From contig NZ_JBEXCV010000019.1 of NCBI RefSeq assembly GCF_040605455.1, forward strand, positions 1 through 64,000: a stretch of 64,000 nt of DNA, given 5' to 3'. This DNA comes from Embleya sp040605455. Its GTDB lineage: Bacteria > Actinomycetota > Actinomycetes > Streptomycetales > Streptomycetaceae. This document shows positions 1 to 7,096 of the stretch, one piece after another. Within the stretch, counting starts at the first letter, position 1, and the number at the start of each line of letters is the position of its first letter. The translations under genes were made by a program, and so were the position numbers. The notes below the pieces were generated by a model. The model had not been told where the DNA came from, ran no database searches, and saw only the letters and a list, made by a program, of their open reading frames with translations.

Positions 1-95
1 CCCGCGATCGGCGTCCCGACCGCGATGTCCTCCTGGCCGCTGTACTTCGACAACAACACCTGGAAGACGGCGAGCAGGGTCATGAACAGGCTCGC
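1..95 (-). repeat. Copy 1 of a 95-bp identical C-domain segment
   Basis: Bases 1-95 are identical to 3220-3314, an offset of exactly 3,219 bp (1,073 codons). The segment codes for the motif around SKYSGQEDIAVGTPIAG of the second condensation domain. The left border cannot be seen because the window starts here. Confidence 0.9.
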
Positions 96-3000
96 GCCCT
101 CCCCCGCACCGATCGCCTTCACCCGATCCGCGATCGCGGCGGGGACACCGAAGGTGACCACCTCGCCGGCGCCGGTCCGCTCGGCGGGTCGCCGGTGATC
201 GGTGGGCAACTCCAGGGGCTCCAGGTCCGCCAACGTCGCGCGCCAGTGAGCGAGTTGCCGCTCCAGGACGTCCCCGGTCAACCACTCCCGCTGCCACACC
301 GCGTAGTCGGCGTACTGCATCGGCAGCACCGGGAGTTCGGCCGAGCCCGCGCCCACCGCCGAGGTGTACAGCTCGGTGAGTTCGCGGGCGAGGACGGCAA
401 CCGACCAACCGTCGAAGGCGATGTGGTGCACGGTGATCGCGAGGATGTGCTCGTCGTCGGCCAGGCGGACCAGCAGGGTGCGCAGCAGCATCCCGGAGCC
501 CAGGTCGATCGGCTCCAGTCCGTCGGTGTCGAGGATCCGCCGGGCGGCGTCCTCGCGGCTGTCCCGATGCTCGATATGCCGCAGGTCCCGGGTGTCGATG
601 ATGAATGGGCCGGGCTCGGAAACGAGTTGTCCGGGCAGACCGCGGTCGTCGGGGGCGAATCGTGTCCGCAGCACCTCGTGGCGCCCGATCAGCGCGGCGC
701 CCGCGGTGGCCAACGCGGTGGGGTCGAACGGTCCGGTCAGGCGCAGTGCGAAGGAGATCAGGTATTCGGCGCGGCCCGGCTCCAACTGGTCCAGAAACCA
801 AAGCCTTTGCTGAGCGAAGGAAAGCGGGAGCGGGCTGCCGTCCCGGGTGATGGGGGCGAGCCGGTTGGTTTCGTCGGTGTCCATGCCCACGACGGCCCGA
901 GCGAGTTCGGCCGGGGTGGGCGCACTGAAGAGCGTTCGGACCGGGACGTCGACGCCCAGGGCCTTGCGCAGCCGCGAGGTGACCCGGGTGGCGAGAAGGG
1001 AGTGCCCGCCGAGTTCGAAGAAGTTGTCGTGGATGCCGATGGTGTCCACGCCCAGTACGTCCGACCAGATCGCGGTGACGGCCTGCTCCGCCGGGGTGCG
1101 CGGTGCCGTGTAGGCGGCTTCGAGGTCGGGGCGCTGTAGGTCGGGCGCGGGCAGGGCCTTGCGGTCGACCTTGCCGTTGGGGGTGAGTGGCAGTCGGTCG
1201 AGCACGACGAAGCCGGCGGGGACCATGTATTCGGGCAGGTGCCGGCGCAGGTGCGCACGCAGTTCGCCGGTCGGGGTGGTGCCGGCCGGCTCGTGGGCGA
1301 CGGCGCCGGTGGGCACGACGTAGGCGATCAGGCGTTTGTCCCCGGGGACGTCCTCGCGGACGACCACCGTGGCCGCCGTGAGGCCGGGGTGGTCCAGCAG
1401 GGTCGCCTCGATCTCGCCGAGTTCGATCCGGTAGCCGCGCAACTTCACCTGGTTGTCGATCCGGCCGACGAACTCCAGCGTGCCGTCCGGGTGCCACTTG
1501 GCCAGATCGCCGGTGCGGTAGACACGTCGCGTCCGACCCGCCGCCTCGAACTCGGTGAACTTCTCCCGGGTCAGGTCCGATCGGTTCAGGTAGCCTCGGG
1601 CCAGGCCCGCGCAGCCGATTCGGATCTCCCCCGCAATGCCCACCGGAACCGGCAAGCCGTGCCGATCGACCACGAACACCTCGGTGTTCGCGACCGGTCG
1701 ACCGATCGGGACGAACTCCGGGGTTCGCTCGATCCGCGCCGTGGTCGCCTCCTGCGCCGCCTCGGTGGGGCCGTACCCGTTGAGCAGCGGGACCGTGGAG
1801 TGCGCGAACCACTGCCTGATCTGCTCGTGTTGGAGCGCCTCGCCGCCGAGTCGCACCAACCGCAGGCTGTCGCCCAGCGCCTCGGGACCGTCTGCTTGCG
1901 CGATCAGCGCGGCGAAGGCGGACGGCGTGAGCCAAGCGATCGTGGCGCGCGAGTCGCGCAACAACGCGGCCAGGGTGGTGGGATCCCATTCGTCCTCGCG
2001 CAGGATCAGCGCCGCACCGCAGGTGAGCGGCGCGAAGATCTGACCCACCGAGGAGTCGAAAGCGATCGAGGCGAACTGCAACAAACGGTCGTCGTGGGTC
2101 AGTCCGAGTTCGCGCCGGGTCTCGCTCATTCGGGCGGCGAGTGCGCCGTGTTCGATCTGCACGCCCTTGGGTCGGCCGGTGGATCCGCTGGTATAGATGG
2201 TGTAGGCGAGGTCGCTCGGCCCGACCGATCGGGTCGGATTGCCGACCGGGTCCATCGGGTTGCCCGCCGAGTCCTCGGCGGTGTCCGTCCACCAGTGGTG
2301 GTCGAGGAGGATTCGCGGAGTGTGCTCCGGTAGCCGGGGCGTGTGCGTGGTCTGCGTGACGATCAAGGGGGTGTCGGAGTCCTCGATCATGTAGGTGAGC
2401 CGCTCGGTGGGATAGTCGGGGTCGAGCGGGACGTAGGCGGCACCGGCCTTGAGGATGCCCAGGAGCGCGCAGATCATCTCCGGGCCCCGGTCGAGGCATA
2501 CCGCCACGGGTGCGTCGGGTCCCACGCCGTGGGCACGCAGGTGGTGCGCGAGCCGGTTGGCCCGTTCGTTCAGCTGTCGGTAGGTGAGCGTGCCGGCGCC
2601 GCAGGCGATCGCGAGGGCCTCCGGGCGCGCTGCGGCCTGCGCCTCGAAGAGCCGGTGAACAGGGGTCGGGTCGGTCGGCTCGGTGGTGTCGCCGTTCCAC
2701 TCGACCAGGATCTGCCGACGCTCGGCCGGCGTGAGCGGGTCGGCGGCGGACAGCCGGCGGTCCGGGTGGCCGGTGACCTCGGCCAGGAGCGTCTGGAAGT
2801 GCCCGGCCAGGCGGACCATGGTGGCCTCGTCGAACAACTCCGTGCTGTAGACGATCATCCCGTCCAGGCCGCCGTCGGCCGCCTCGGTGAGATAGCAGGT
2901 GAAGTCGAACTTGGCATCCTGGGCCTCGACGCCGATCGGTTCGACGGTGAGGCCGGGCAGGGCCCACGCGTGGTTCTCGGGCACGTTCTGGAGCACGAAC

Positions 3001-4457
3001 ATGGTCTGGAAGAGCGGGTTGCGGGACAGGTCCCGCTCCGGCGCCAGCTCCTCCACGAGCCGCTCGAACGGCAGATCCTGATGGTCGTACGCACCCAGTG
3101 CCGTATCCCGCACCCGGCCCAGGAGTTCGGTGAACGTCGGATCACCCGCCAGATCCGTGCGCATGACCAGCGTGTTCACGAAGAACCCGATCATGTCCTC
3201 GATCTCGGCCCGATTCCGCCCCGCGATCGGCGTCCCGACCGCGATGTCCTCCTGGCCGCTGTACTTCGACAACAACACCTGGAAGACGGCGAGCAGGGTC
3301 ATGAACAGGCTCGCCCCGTTGGCCGTCGCGGCCTGCCGGGCCTGCTCCGCGAGTTCGGCGGGTACGGCAAAGGTGATCGCCTCACCCGCACCGCTGCGGC
3401 GCGCGGGCCGGCGGCGGTCGGTGGGCAGTTCAAGCGGCTCCAGGTGGGCGAGTCGCTCGCGCCAGTAGCCCAGTTGCCCGTCCAGGACCTCGCCGGTGAG
3501 CCACTCCCGCTGCCAGACCGCGAAGTCGGCGTACTGCACGGCGGGCGCGGAGAGTTCGGCCGAGCGATCAGTGACGACCGCGGTGTACAGCTCGGGGAGT
3601 TCGCGCGCGAGGATGCCGGCCGACCAGCCGTCGAAGACGATGTGGTGCACGGTGATCGCGACGATGTACTCCTCGTCCGCGAGGCGGATCAGGATGCACC
3701 GGAGCATCGGCCCGACTGCGAGGTCGACCGGGTGGAACGCGTCGGTGTCGACCATCCGCCGAGCGGCTTCGCTGCGCTCACGCGCGTCGTCGAGGTCGCG
3801 CAGGTCGCGCAGGGTGATCACGACCGGCTGCGGCTCGTCGACGAGCTGCCCGGGGTTGCCGTCGTCGTCGGCGACGAACCGGGTCCGCAGCGACTCGTGC
3901 CGGGCCACCAGCGCGGTCAGCGCGGTTTCCAGCGCGGTGACGTCCAGGGGACCGCACACACGCAGCCCGAGCGGGATCAGGTACTTGGCGCGGCCCGGTT
4001 CGAGTTGGTCGAGGAACCACAACCGCTGCTGGGCGAAGGACAGCGGAAGCGGGCCGCCGTCCCGGACGACGGCCTGCATCGCCGATTCCTCCGGGGCGCC
4101 CCACTCGGTCGGGATGAGCCCGTCGAATTCGGCACCCTCCTCGAACAGACGCCGGGCGCGCAGGAAGGCCTGTTCGGCCAGGTGGGCCGAGATGGCCCGA
4201 ACGGTCAGCGGAGGCGGTATCGACGTGATCCGAAAGGCGGTGCCGAATTCCGCCTCGACGCGTTCGGCCATCTCCGTCGCGCCGGCGTCCGTGCCGCCGA
4301 GTTCAAAGAAGTCGCGCTCCGGGAACGCCGATTCGGCGGCCTGGTCGATATCCAGGACGGCCTGCCAGATCGCGGCGATGCGGATTTCCGCCGGGGAAAG
4401 GCCTTCGGGTGCCGCTCCCGCGGTTGCCGGGAAAGCCACCATCGGATTCGTCGTCAT
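1..4457 (-). CDS. Non-ribosomal peptide synthetase, 5' part (T*-C-A-T-C..., runs off left edge)
   Basis: About 1,485 residues are visible and the frame is still open at base 1. Domain order: a carrier-like domain (about 20-90) with the motif DFFELGGTDA, where the phosphopantetheine Ser is Asp57; a condensation domain (about 125-560) with intact HHIVFDG (His271-His272); an adenylation domain (about 590-1095) with YTSGSTGRPKG, YGPTE and NGKVDRK; a normal carrier domain with FFELGGHSL (Ser1153); and a second condensation domain with HHIAFDG (His1344-His1345), cut by the window edge. Both C domains open with SFAQQRLWFLDQLEPG, typical of LCL-type domains. The start ATG follows an in-frame stop about 100 nt upstream, with GAGGA upstream of it. 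The product is a peptide synthetase acting in the cytoplasm. The substrate cannot be named: by eye the A-domain pocket reads D-S-G-S-V-L-G-Q-E, which matches no code I know. Confidence 0.95.
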   Translation of the reverse strand, partial: MTTNPMVAFPATAGAAPEGLSPAEIRIAAIWQAVLDIDQAAESAFPERDFFELGGTDAGATEMAERVEAEFGTAFRITSIPPPLTVRAISAHLAEQAFLRARRLFEEGAEFDGLIPTEWGAPEESAMQAVVRDGGPLPLSFAQQRLWFLDQLEPGRAKYLIPLGLRVCGPLDVTALETALTALVARHESLRTRFVADDDGNPGQLVDEPQPVVITLRDLRDLDDARERSEAARRMVDTDAFHPVDLAVGPMLRCILIRLADEEYIVAITVHHIVFDGWSAGILARELPELYTAVVTDRSAELSAPAVQYADFAVWQREWLTGEVLDGQLGYWRERLAHLEPLELPTDRRRPARRSGAGEAITFAVPAELAEQARQAATANGASLFMTLLAVFQVLLSKYSGQEDIAVGTPIAGRNRAEIEDMIGFFVNTLVMRTDLAGDPTFTELLGRVRDTALGAYDHQDLPFERLVEELAPERDLSRNPLFQTMFVLQNVPENHAWALPGLTVEPIGVEAQDAKFDFTCYLTEAADGGLDGMIVYSTELFDEATMVRLAGHFQTLLAEVTGHPDRRLSAADPLTPAERRQILVEWNGDTTEPTDPTPVHRLFEAQAAARPEALAIACGAGTLTYRQLNERANRLAHHLRAHGVGPDAPVAVCLDRGPEMICALLGILKAGAAYVPLDPDYPTERLTYMIEDSDTPLIVTQTTHTPRLPEHTPRILLDHHWWTDTAEDSAGNPMDPVGNPTRSVGPSDLAYTIYTSGSTGRPKGVQIEHGALAARMSETRRELGLTHDDRLLQFASIAFDSSVGQIFAPLTCGAALILREDEWDPTTLAALLRDSRATIAWLTPSAFAALIAQADGPEALGDSLRLVRLGGEALQHEQIRQWFAHSTVPLLNGYGPTEAAQEATTARIERTPEFVPIGRPVANTEVFVVDRHGLPVPVGIAGEIRIGCAGLARGYLNRSDLTREKFTEFEAAGRTRRVYRTGDLAKWHPDGTLEFVGRIDNQVKLRGYRIELGEIEATLLDHPGLTAATVVVREDVPGDKRLIAYVVPTGAVAHEPAGTTPTGELRAHLRRHLPEYMVPAGFVVLDRLPLTPNGKVDRKALPAPDLQRPDLEAAYTAPRTPAEQAVTAIWSDVLGVDTIGIHDNFFELGGHSLLATRVTSRLRKALGVDVPVRTLFSAPTPAELARAVVGMDTDETNRLAPITRDGSPLPLSFAQQRLWFLDQLEPGRAEYLISFALRLTGPFDPTALATAGAALIGRHEVLRTRFAPDDRGLPGQLVSEPGPFIIDTRDLRHIEHRDSREDAARRILDTDGLEPIDLGSGMLLRTLLVRLADDEHILAITVHHIAFDGWSVAVLARELTELYTSAVGAGSAELPVLPMQYADYAVWQREWLTGDVLERQLAHWRATLADLEPLELPTDHRRPAERTGAGEVVTFGVPAAIADRVKAIGAGEGASLFMTLLAVFQVLLSKYSGQEDIAVGTPIA
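3220..3314 (-). repeat. Copy 2 of the 95-bp identical C-domain segment
   Basis: This is the matching block inside the first condensation domain. It is an in-frame duplicate of bases 1-95 one module apart, which suggests recent duplication or gene conversion between modules. Confidence 0.9.
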
Positions 4458-4775
4458 GCTCCACCAGATCCTCGTCGTCAACCGGCTGCGAACGGCCCTG
4501 GTCGTCGGCCGATTTCGATGCTGGCAGGTCCGATTTGACGAGATAACTGGTTACTTTCGCCCTGCGGAGCGTGGGCACTTCTGACCGTGGCGGGGGTGGG
4601 CGCGGGCCGGCGCGGAGCGCGCGAGGCGCGGTGGCCGCGGAGCACGGGGGCGTGCGGGGGACGCGAAGCCCGGACGATGCGGGGCCGTCAGGCGGTGGGC
4701 CATGGAAACGGGGCCGTCCGCGTGATGGCCGTTGTGGTGGCGCGTGTGTGGTCGAGTGCCGGCGGTGGGGCCATC
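4458..4775. other. Intergenic region upstream of the NRPS gene
   Basis: The region between the NRPS start and the MFS gene end holds no convincing coding frame. The part next to the NRPS (about 4520-4560) is relatively AT-rich and is the likely place for its promoter, but I see no clear -35/-10 pair. The rest is very GC-rich. Confidence 0.5.
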
Positions 4776-4808
4776 CGCCGGCGCCCGAACCTCACTCGGG
4801 CGCCGGCG
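4776..4808 (-). terminator. Hairpin terminator after the MFS gene
   Basis: A 13-bp perfect inverted repeat (4776-4788 with 4796-4808) with a 7-nt loop lies 27 bp beyond the MFS stop codon. There is no U-tract, as is common in actinomycetes. Confidence 0.7.
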
Positions 4809-4835
4809 CGGGGGGCGCTTCTCGTTGCGCGAGGG

Positions 4836-6215
4836 TCACACGCTCGACTTCATCGGGACCGTCGGCTCGGTATCCGCTACCGCTGCCACGTCCTCCGGCG
4901 CCGGAATGGCGGTCACTTGGTCGGCGACCTCGGTGTTCGACTCCGCCACGATCGACTCGGGTCGGTCGGTTCGTTTGCGCATGCCCGACCATTCGTTGCC
5001 CATGCCGGGGACCGCGATCGCGACCAGGTACAACCCGCCGACGACCCACAGCGCTCCGGTCAGGCCGGATACCGTCACCAGGCCCGCGCCCAGCAGTCCG
5101 CCGAACGGGATCCCGGCCCACGTGACCGCCTGGGCAAGGGTTTTCACGCGTCCCAGGAGCGGGGTCGGGATCAGTTCATAGGTCACCGCGCCGATGATCG
5201 GGTTCACGAACCCCGAGCCCAGGCCGCCGATCGCGAGCGTGCCGAGCACCGCCCACAGCGGCACACCGGCCGCCAGCGCGACGAAGCGCGGTACCCCGCC
5301 GATGACGAATCCGACCAGGTAGACCGTACGACGCGGCAGCCGCTCGGCCACGCCCGCCGCCACCAGCGCGGCGACGATCGAGGTCGCGGCGAAGACACTG
5401 ACCACCAGCCCGATCGCCTCCGGTCCGTGTCCGGACTCCTTGGCCCACAGCGGCAACAGCACCGACATGAACGCCTGGTCGAGCAGATTCGTCACCGCGA
5501 GCATGCCGACGATCGCGCGCAACAGGCGTGCGCCGCGCAGGAAGTCGGCGCCCTCACGCAACTGGGCGAAATAGCCGCTGGTTTCGTCGACGGGCCGCTC
5601 GTGCGGCTCCGGTACGGGATTGGTCAGCGTGGTGGAGACGATGACGGCGGAGAGCGCGAACAGGCCGGCCGTGACCCACAACGCGTAGACACTGCCGCAG
5701 GAGGCCACGACGACGCCGGCCACCGCCGGCCCGACCGTGGTGGCGGTGCGCTCGACGGCTGCGGACAGCCCCGTGCCGCGTTCCAGGGAGACCTGCGCCG
5801 CGCGGGTGGCCGACGGTACGAACAGGCCCTTGGCGCCGTTGGCCGGGCCGTCCGCGATACCGACCAGTGCCATCAGGGCCAACAGTGTGGGGAAGGAAAG
5901 CCCACCCCCGAGGTAGAGCAGCGGCGCGAAGGCCATCGCGATCGCGGATACCGAATCGCCGACAACGCTGATCCGCTTCGGGCCGATGCGGTCGATCAGT
6001 GGGCCGGCCAGGGCCTGCGAGATGACGTACGGGACGATCTGGCAGAACGCCACCAGACCCGTTTTGGCGATGCTGCCGGTGGTGGTCAAAACGAACCAGG
6101 GCAGTGCGATGGACAGCACTCGATTGGCGGACAGGGCGGCGGCGTTGGCCGCGAGCATCCCGATCAGGCCACGCCGGGACTTCTTGCCGGGAAGAGCCAT
6201 CGTTTGCGTGGTCAT
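4836..6215 (-). CDS. MFS transporter (drug/metabolite exporter type)
   Basis: A 459-aa major facilitator superfamily permease with about 12 hydrophobic segments. The N-terminal half carries the loop after TM2 (DRIGPKRISVVGDS), in the position of the MFS motif A. The C-terminal 50 residues are a polar tail. The start was set at the ATG 14 nt after the ArsR stop codon, because GGAAG lies 8-9 nt before it; longer frames run back through the upstream gene. It is cotranscribed with the ArsR-family gene, a very common repressor/exporter pairing, and lies just downstream of the NRPS promoter side, so export of the peptide product is possible but unproven. It should sit in the cytoplasmic membrane. 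Confidence 0.88.
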   Translation of the reverse strand: MTTQTMALPGKKSRRGLIGMLAANAAALSANRVLSIALPWFVLTTTGSIAKTGLVAFCQIVPYVISQALAGPLIDRIGPKRISVVGDSVSAIAMAFAPLLYLGGGLSFPTLLALMALVGIADGPANGAKGLFVPSATRAAQVSLERGTGLSAAVERTATTVGPAVAGVVVASCGSVYALWVTAGLFALSAVIVSTTLTNPVPEPHERPVDETSGYFAQLREGADFLRGARLLRAIVGMLAVTNLLDQAFMSVLLPLWAKESGHGPEAIGLVVSVFAATSIVAALVAAGVAERLPRRTVYLVGFVIGGVPRFVALAAGVPLWAVLGTLAIGGLGSGFVNPIIGAVTYELIPTPLLGRVKTLAQAVTWAGIPFGGLLGAGLVTVSGLTGALWVVGGLYLVAIAVPGMGNEWSGMRKRTDRPESIVAESNTEVADQVTAIPAPEDVAAVADTEPTVPMKSSV

Positions 6216-6229
6216 CGTTTCACTTCCGT

Positions 6230-6820
6230 CTAGGTGGTATCGGGAAGGCGCTGATCCTCGGTGTCGGGAAACATCTGGAACTGGAAGGTGACGCGGGCGG
6301 CGTCGGCGGCGTGCGGGGTTCGGCCCTCGGGGTCGCTGCGGCGGCGCAGCACCGCGTGGATCTCCGCCATCAGCGCCTTCGCCTCGTCGGGCGTCAGCGT
6401 GAGCATGTAGTCGCCGAAGTCCTGCGCGTCCCGCCATTGCGGCGACAGGGCCGGGGTCGCACCGATGGCCCGGAGCATGCTGTCCGCCCAGACCTGGCCG
6501 AGCGATTGCAGGAACGCGGCGCCGAGTCCCTCGGTCAAAAGGTCGTCCGGGACAACGGTGTTCGCGTGCGCGGCCTGCCACCAGCGCTCACGGCGCACCC
6601 CCCGGGCAGGCACTTCGACGATGAACCCGTGCTCGGCCAACTGGCGCAGGTGGTAGCTGGTGGCCCCGGTGTTCTTGTCCAGCCGCCGAGCCAACGTGGA
6701 CGCCGTGGCCGGCCCGTCCGTACGCAGGATGCCCAGGATGCGCACCCGCAGCGGATGCGCGATGCCCCGCAGATTCCGGGCGTCCAGGCTTACCTGCTCG
6801 GGAAGTTCGGTGGGCTCCAT
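6230..6820 (-). CDS. ArsR/HTH_20-family transcriptional regulator
   Basis: A 196-aa protein with an N-terminal winged helix (about 10-95: RNLRGIAHPLRVRILGILR, then TSYHLRQLAEHGFIVE) of the HTH_20 ArsR type, followed by a helical C-terminal domain of the kind seen in regulators that sit next to MFS exporters. No Cys-rich metal site is seen, so a small organic ligand is more likely than a metal. The chosen ATG (MEPTELPEQ) has GGTGGAG just upstream; an ATG nine codons earlier (base 6847) is an alternative. It is the first gene of the pair with the MFS exporter and probably autoregulates through the palindrome at 6847-6858. Confidence 0.85.
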   Translation of the reverse strand: MEPTELPEQVSLDARNLRGIAHPLRVRILGILRTDGPATASTLARRLDKNTGATSYHLRQLAEHGFIVEVPARGVRRERWWQAAHANTVVPDDLLTEGLGAAFLQSLGQVWADSMLRAIGATPALSPQWRDAQDFGDYMLTLTPDEAKALMAEIHAVLRRRSDPEGRTPHAADAARVTFQFQMFPDTEDQRLPDTT

Positions 6821-6846
6821 GGCTCCACCGTACGACTCCAAAGACA

Positions 6847-6858
6847 TCTTTGCAAAGA
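6847..6858. promoter_or_regulatory. 12-bp palindrome, candidate ArsR operator
   Basis: TCTTTGCAAAGA is a perfect 12-bp palindrome 27 bp before the chosen start of the ArsR-type gene, in its probable 5' leader/promoter. It is an AT-richer island in GC-rich DNA. Its role as operator is inferred from position and symmetry. Confidence 0.5.
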
Positions 6859-7096
6859 AAAGCTTGTACTGGACGGTAACTCTACGGATCGAGTGTGCCT
6901 TCGTGGCGGCGATGGTGGGCGGCGAAGCGGCATGGGGGCGCAGCGGGACAACCGACCGGCCGCGTAGCGGGTGTGCACCCGAGCGCGGAACGACCGATCG
7001 CCGCAAAAGCGATCAACGCATCACGACGAACCGAGACGACACCCGGGACGCGGCCGGGACGACGGGTGCGGCGACTCGGCCCCCACCCCCACCCGC

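Noticed and set aside
2343..4538. 731-codon open frame on the plus strand
   Set aside because: It is antisense to the NRPS gene, whose motifs are unmistakable; the frame stays open only because of GC-biased codon positions.
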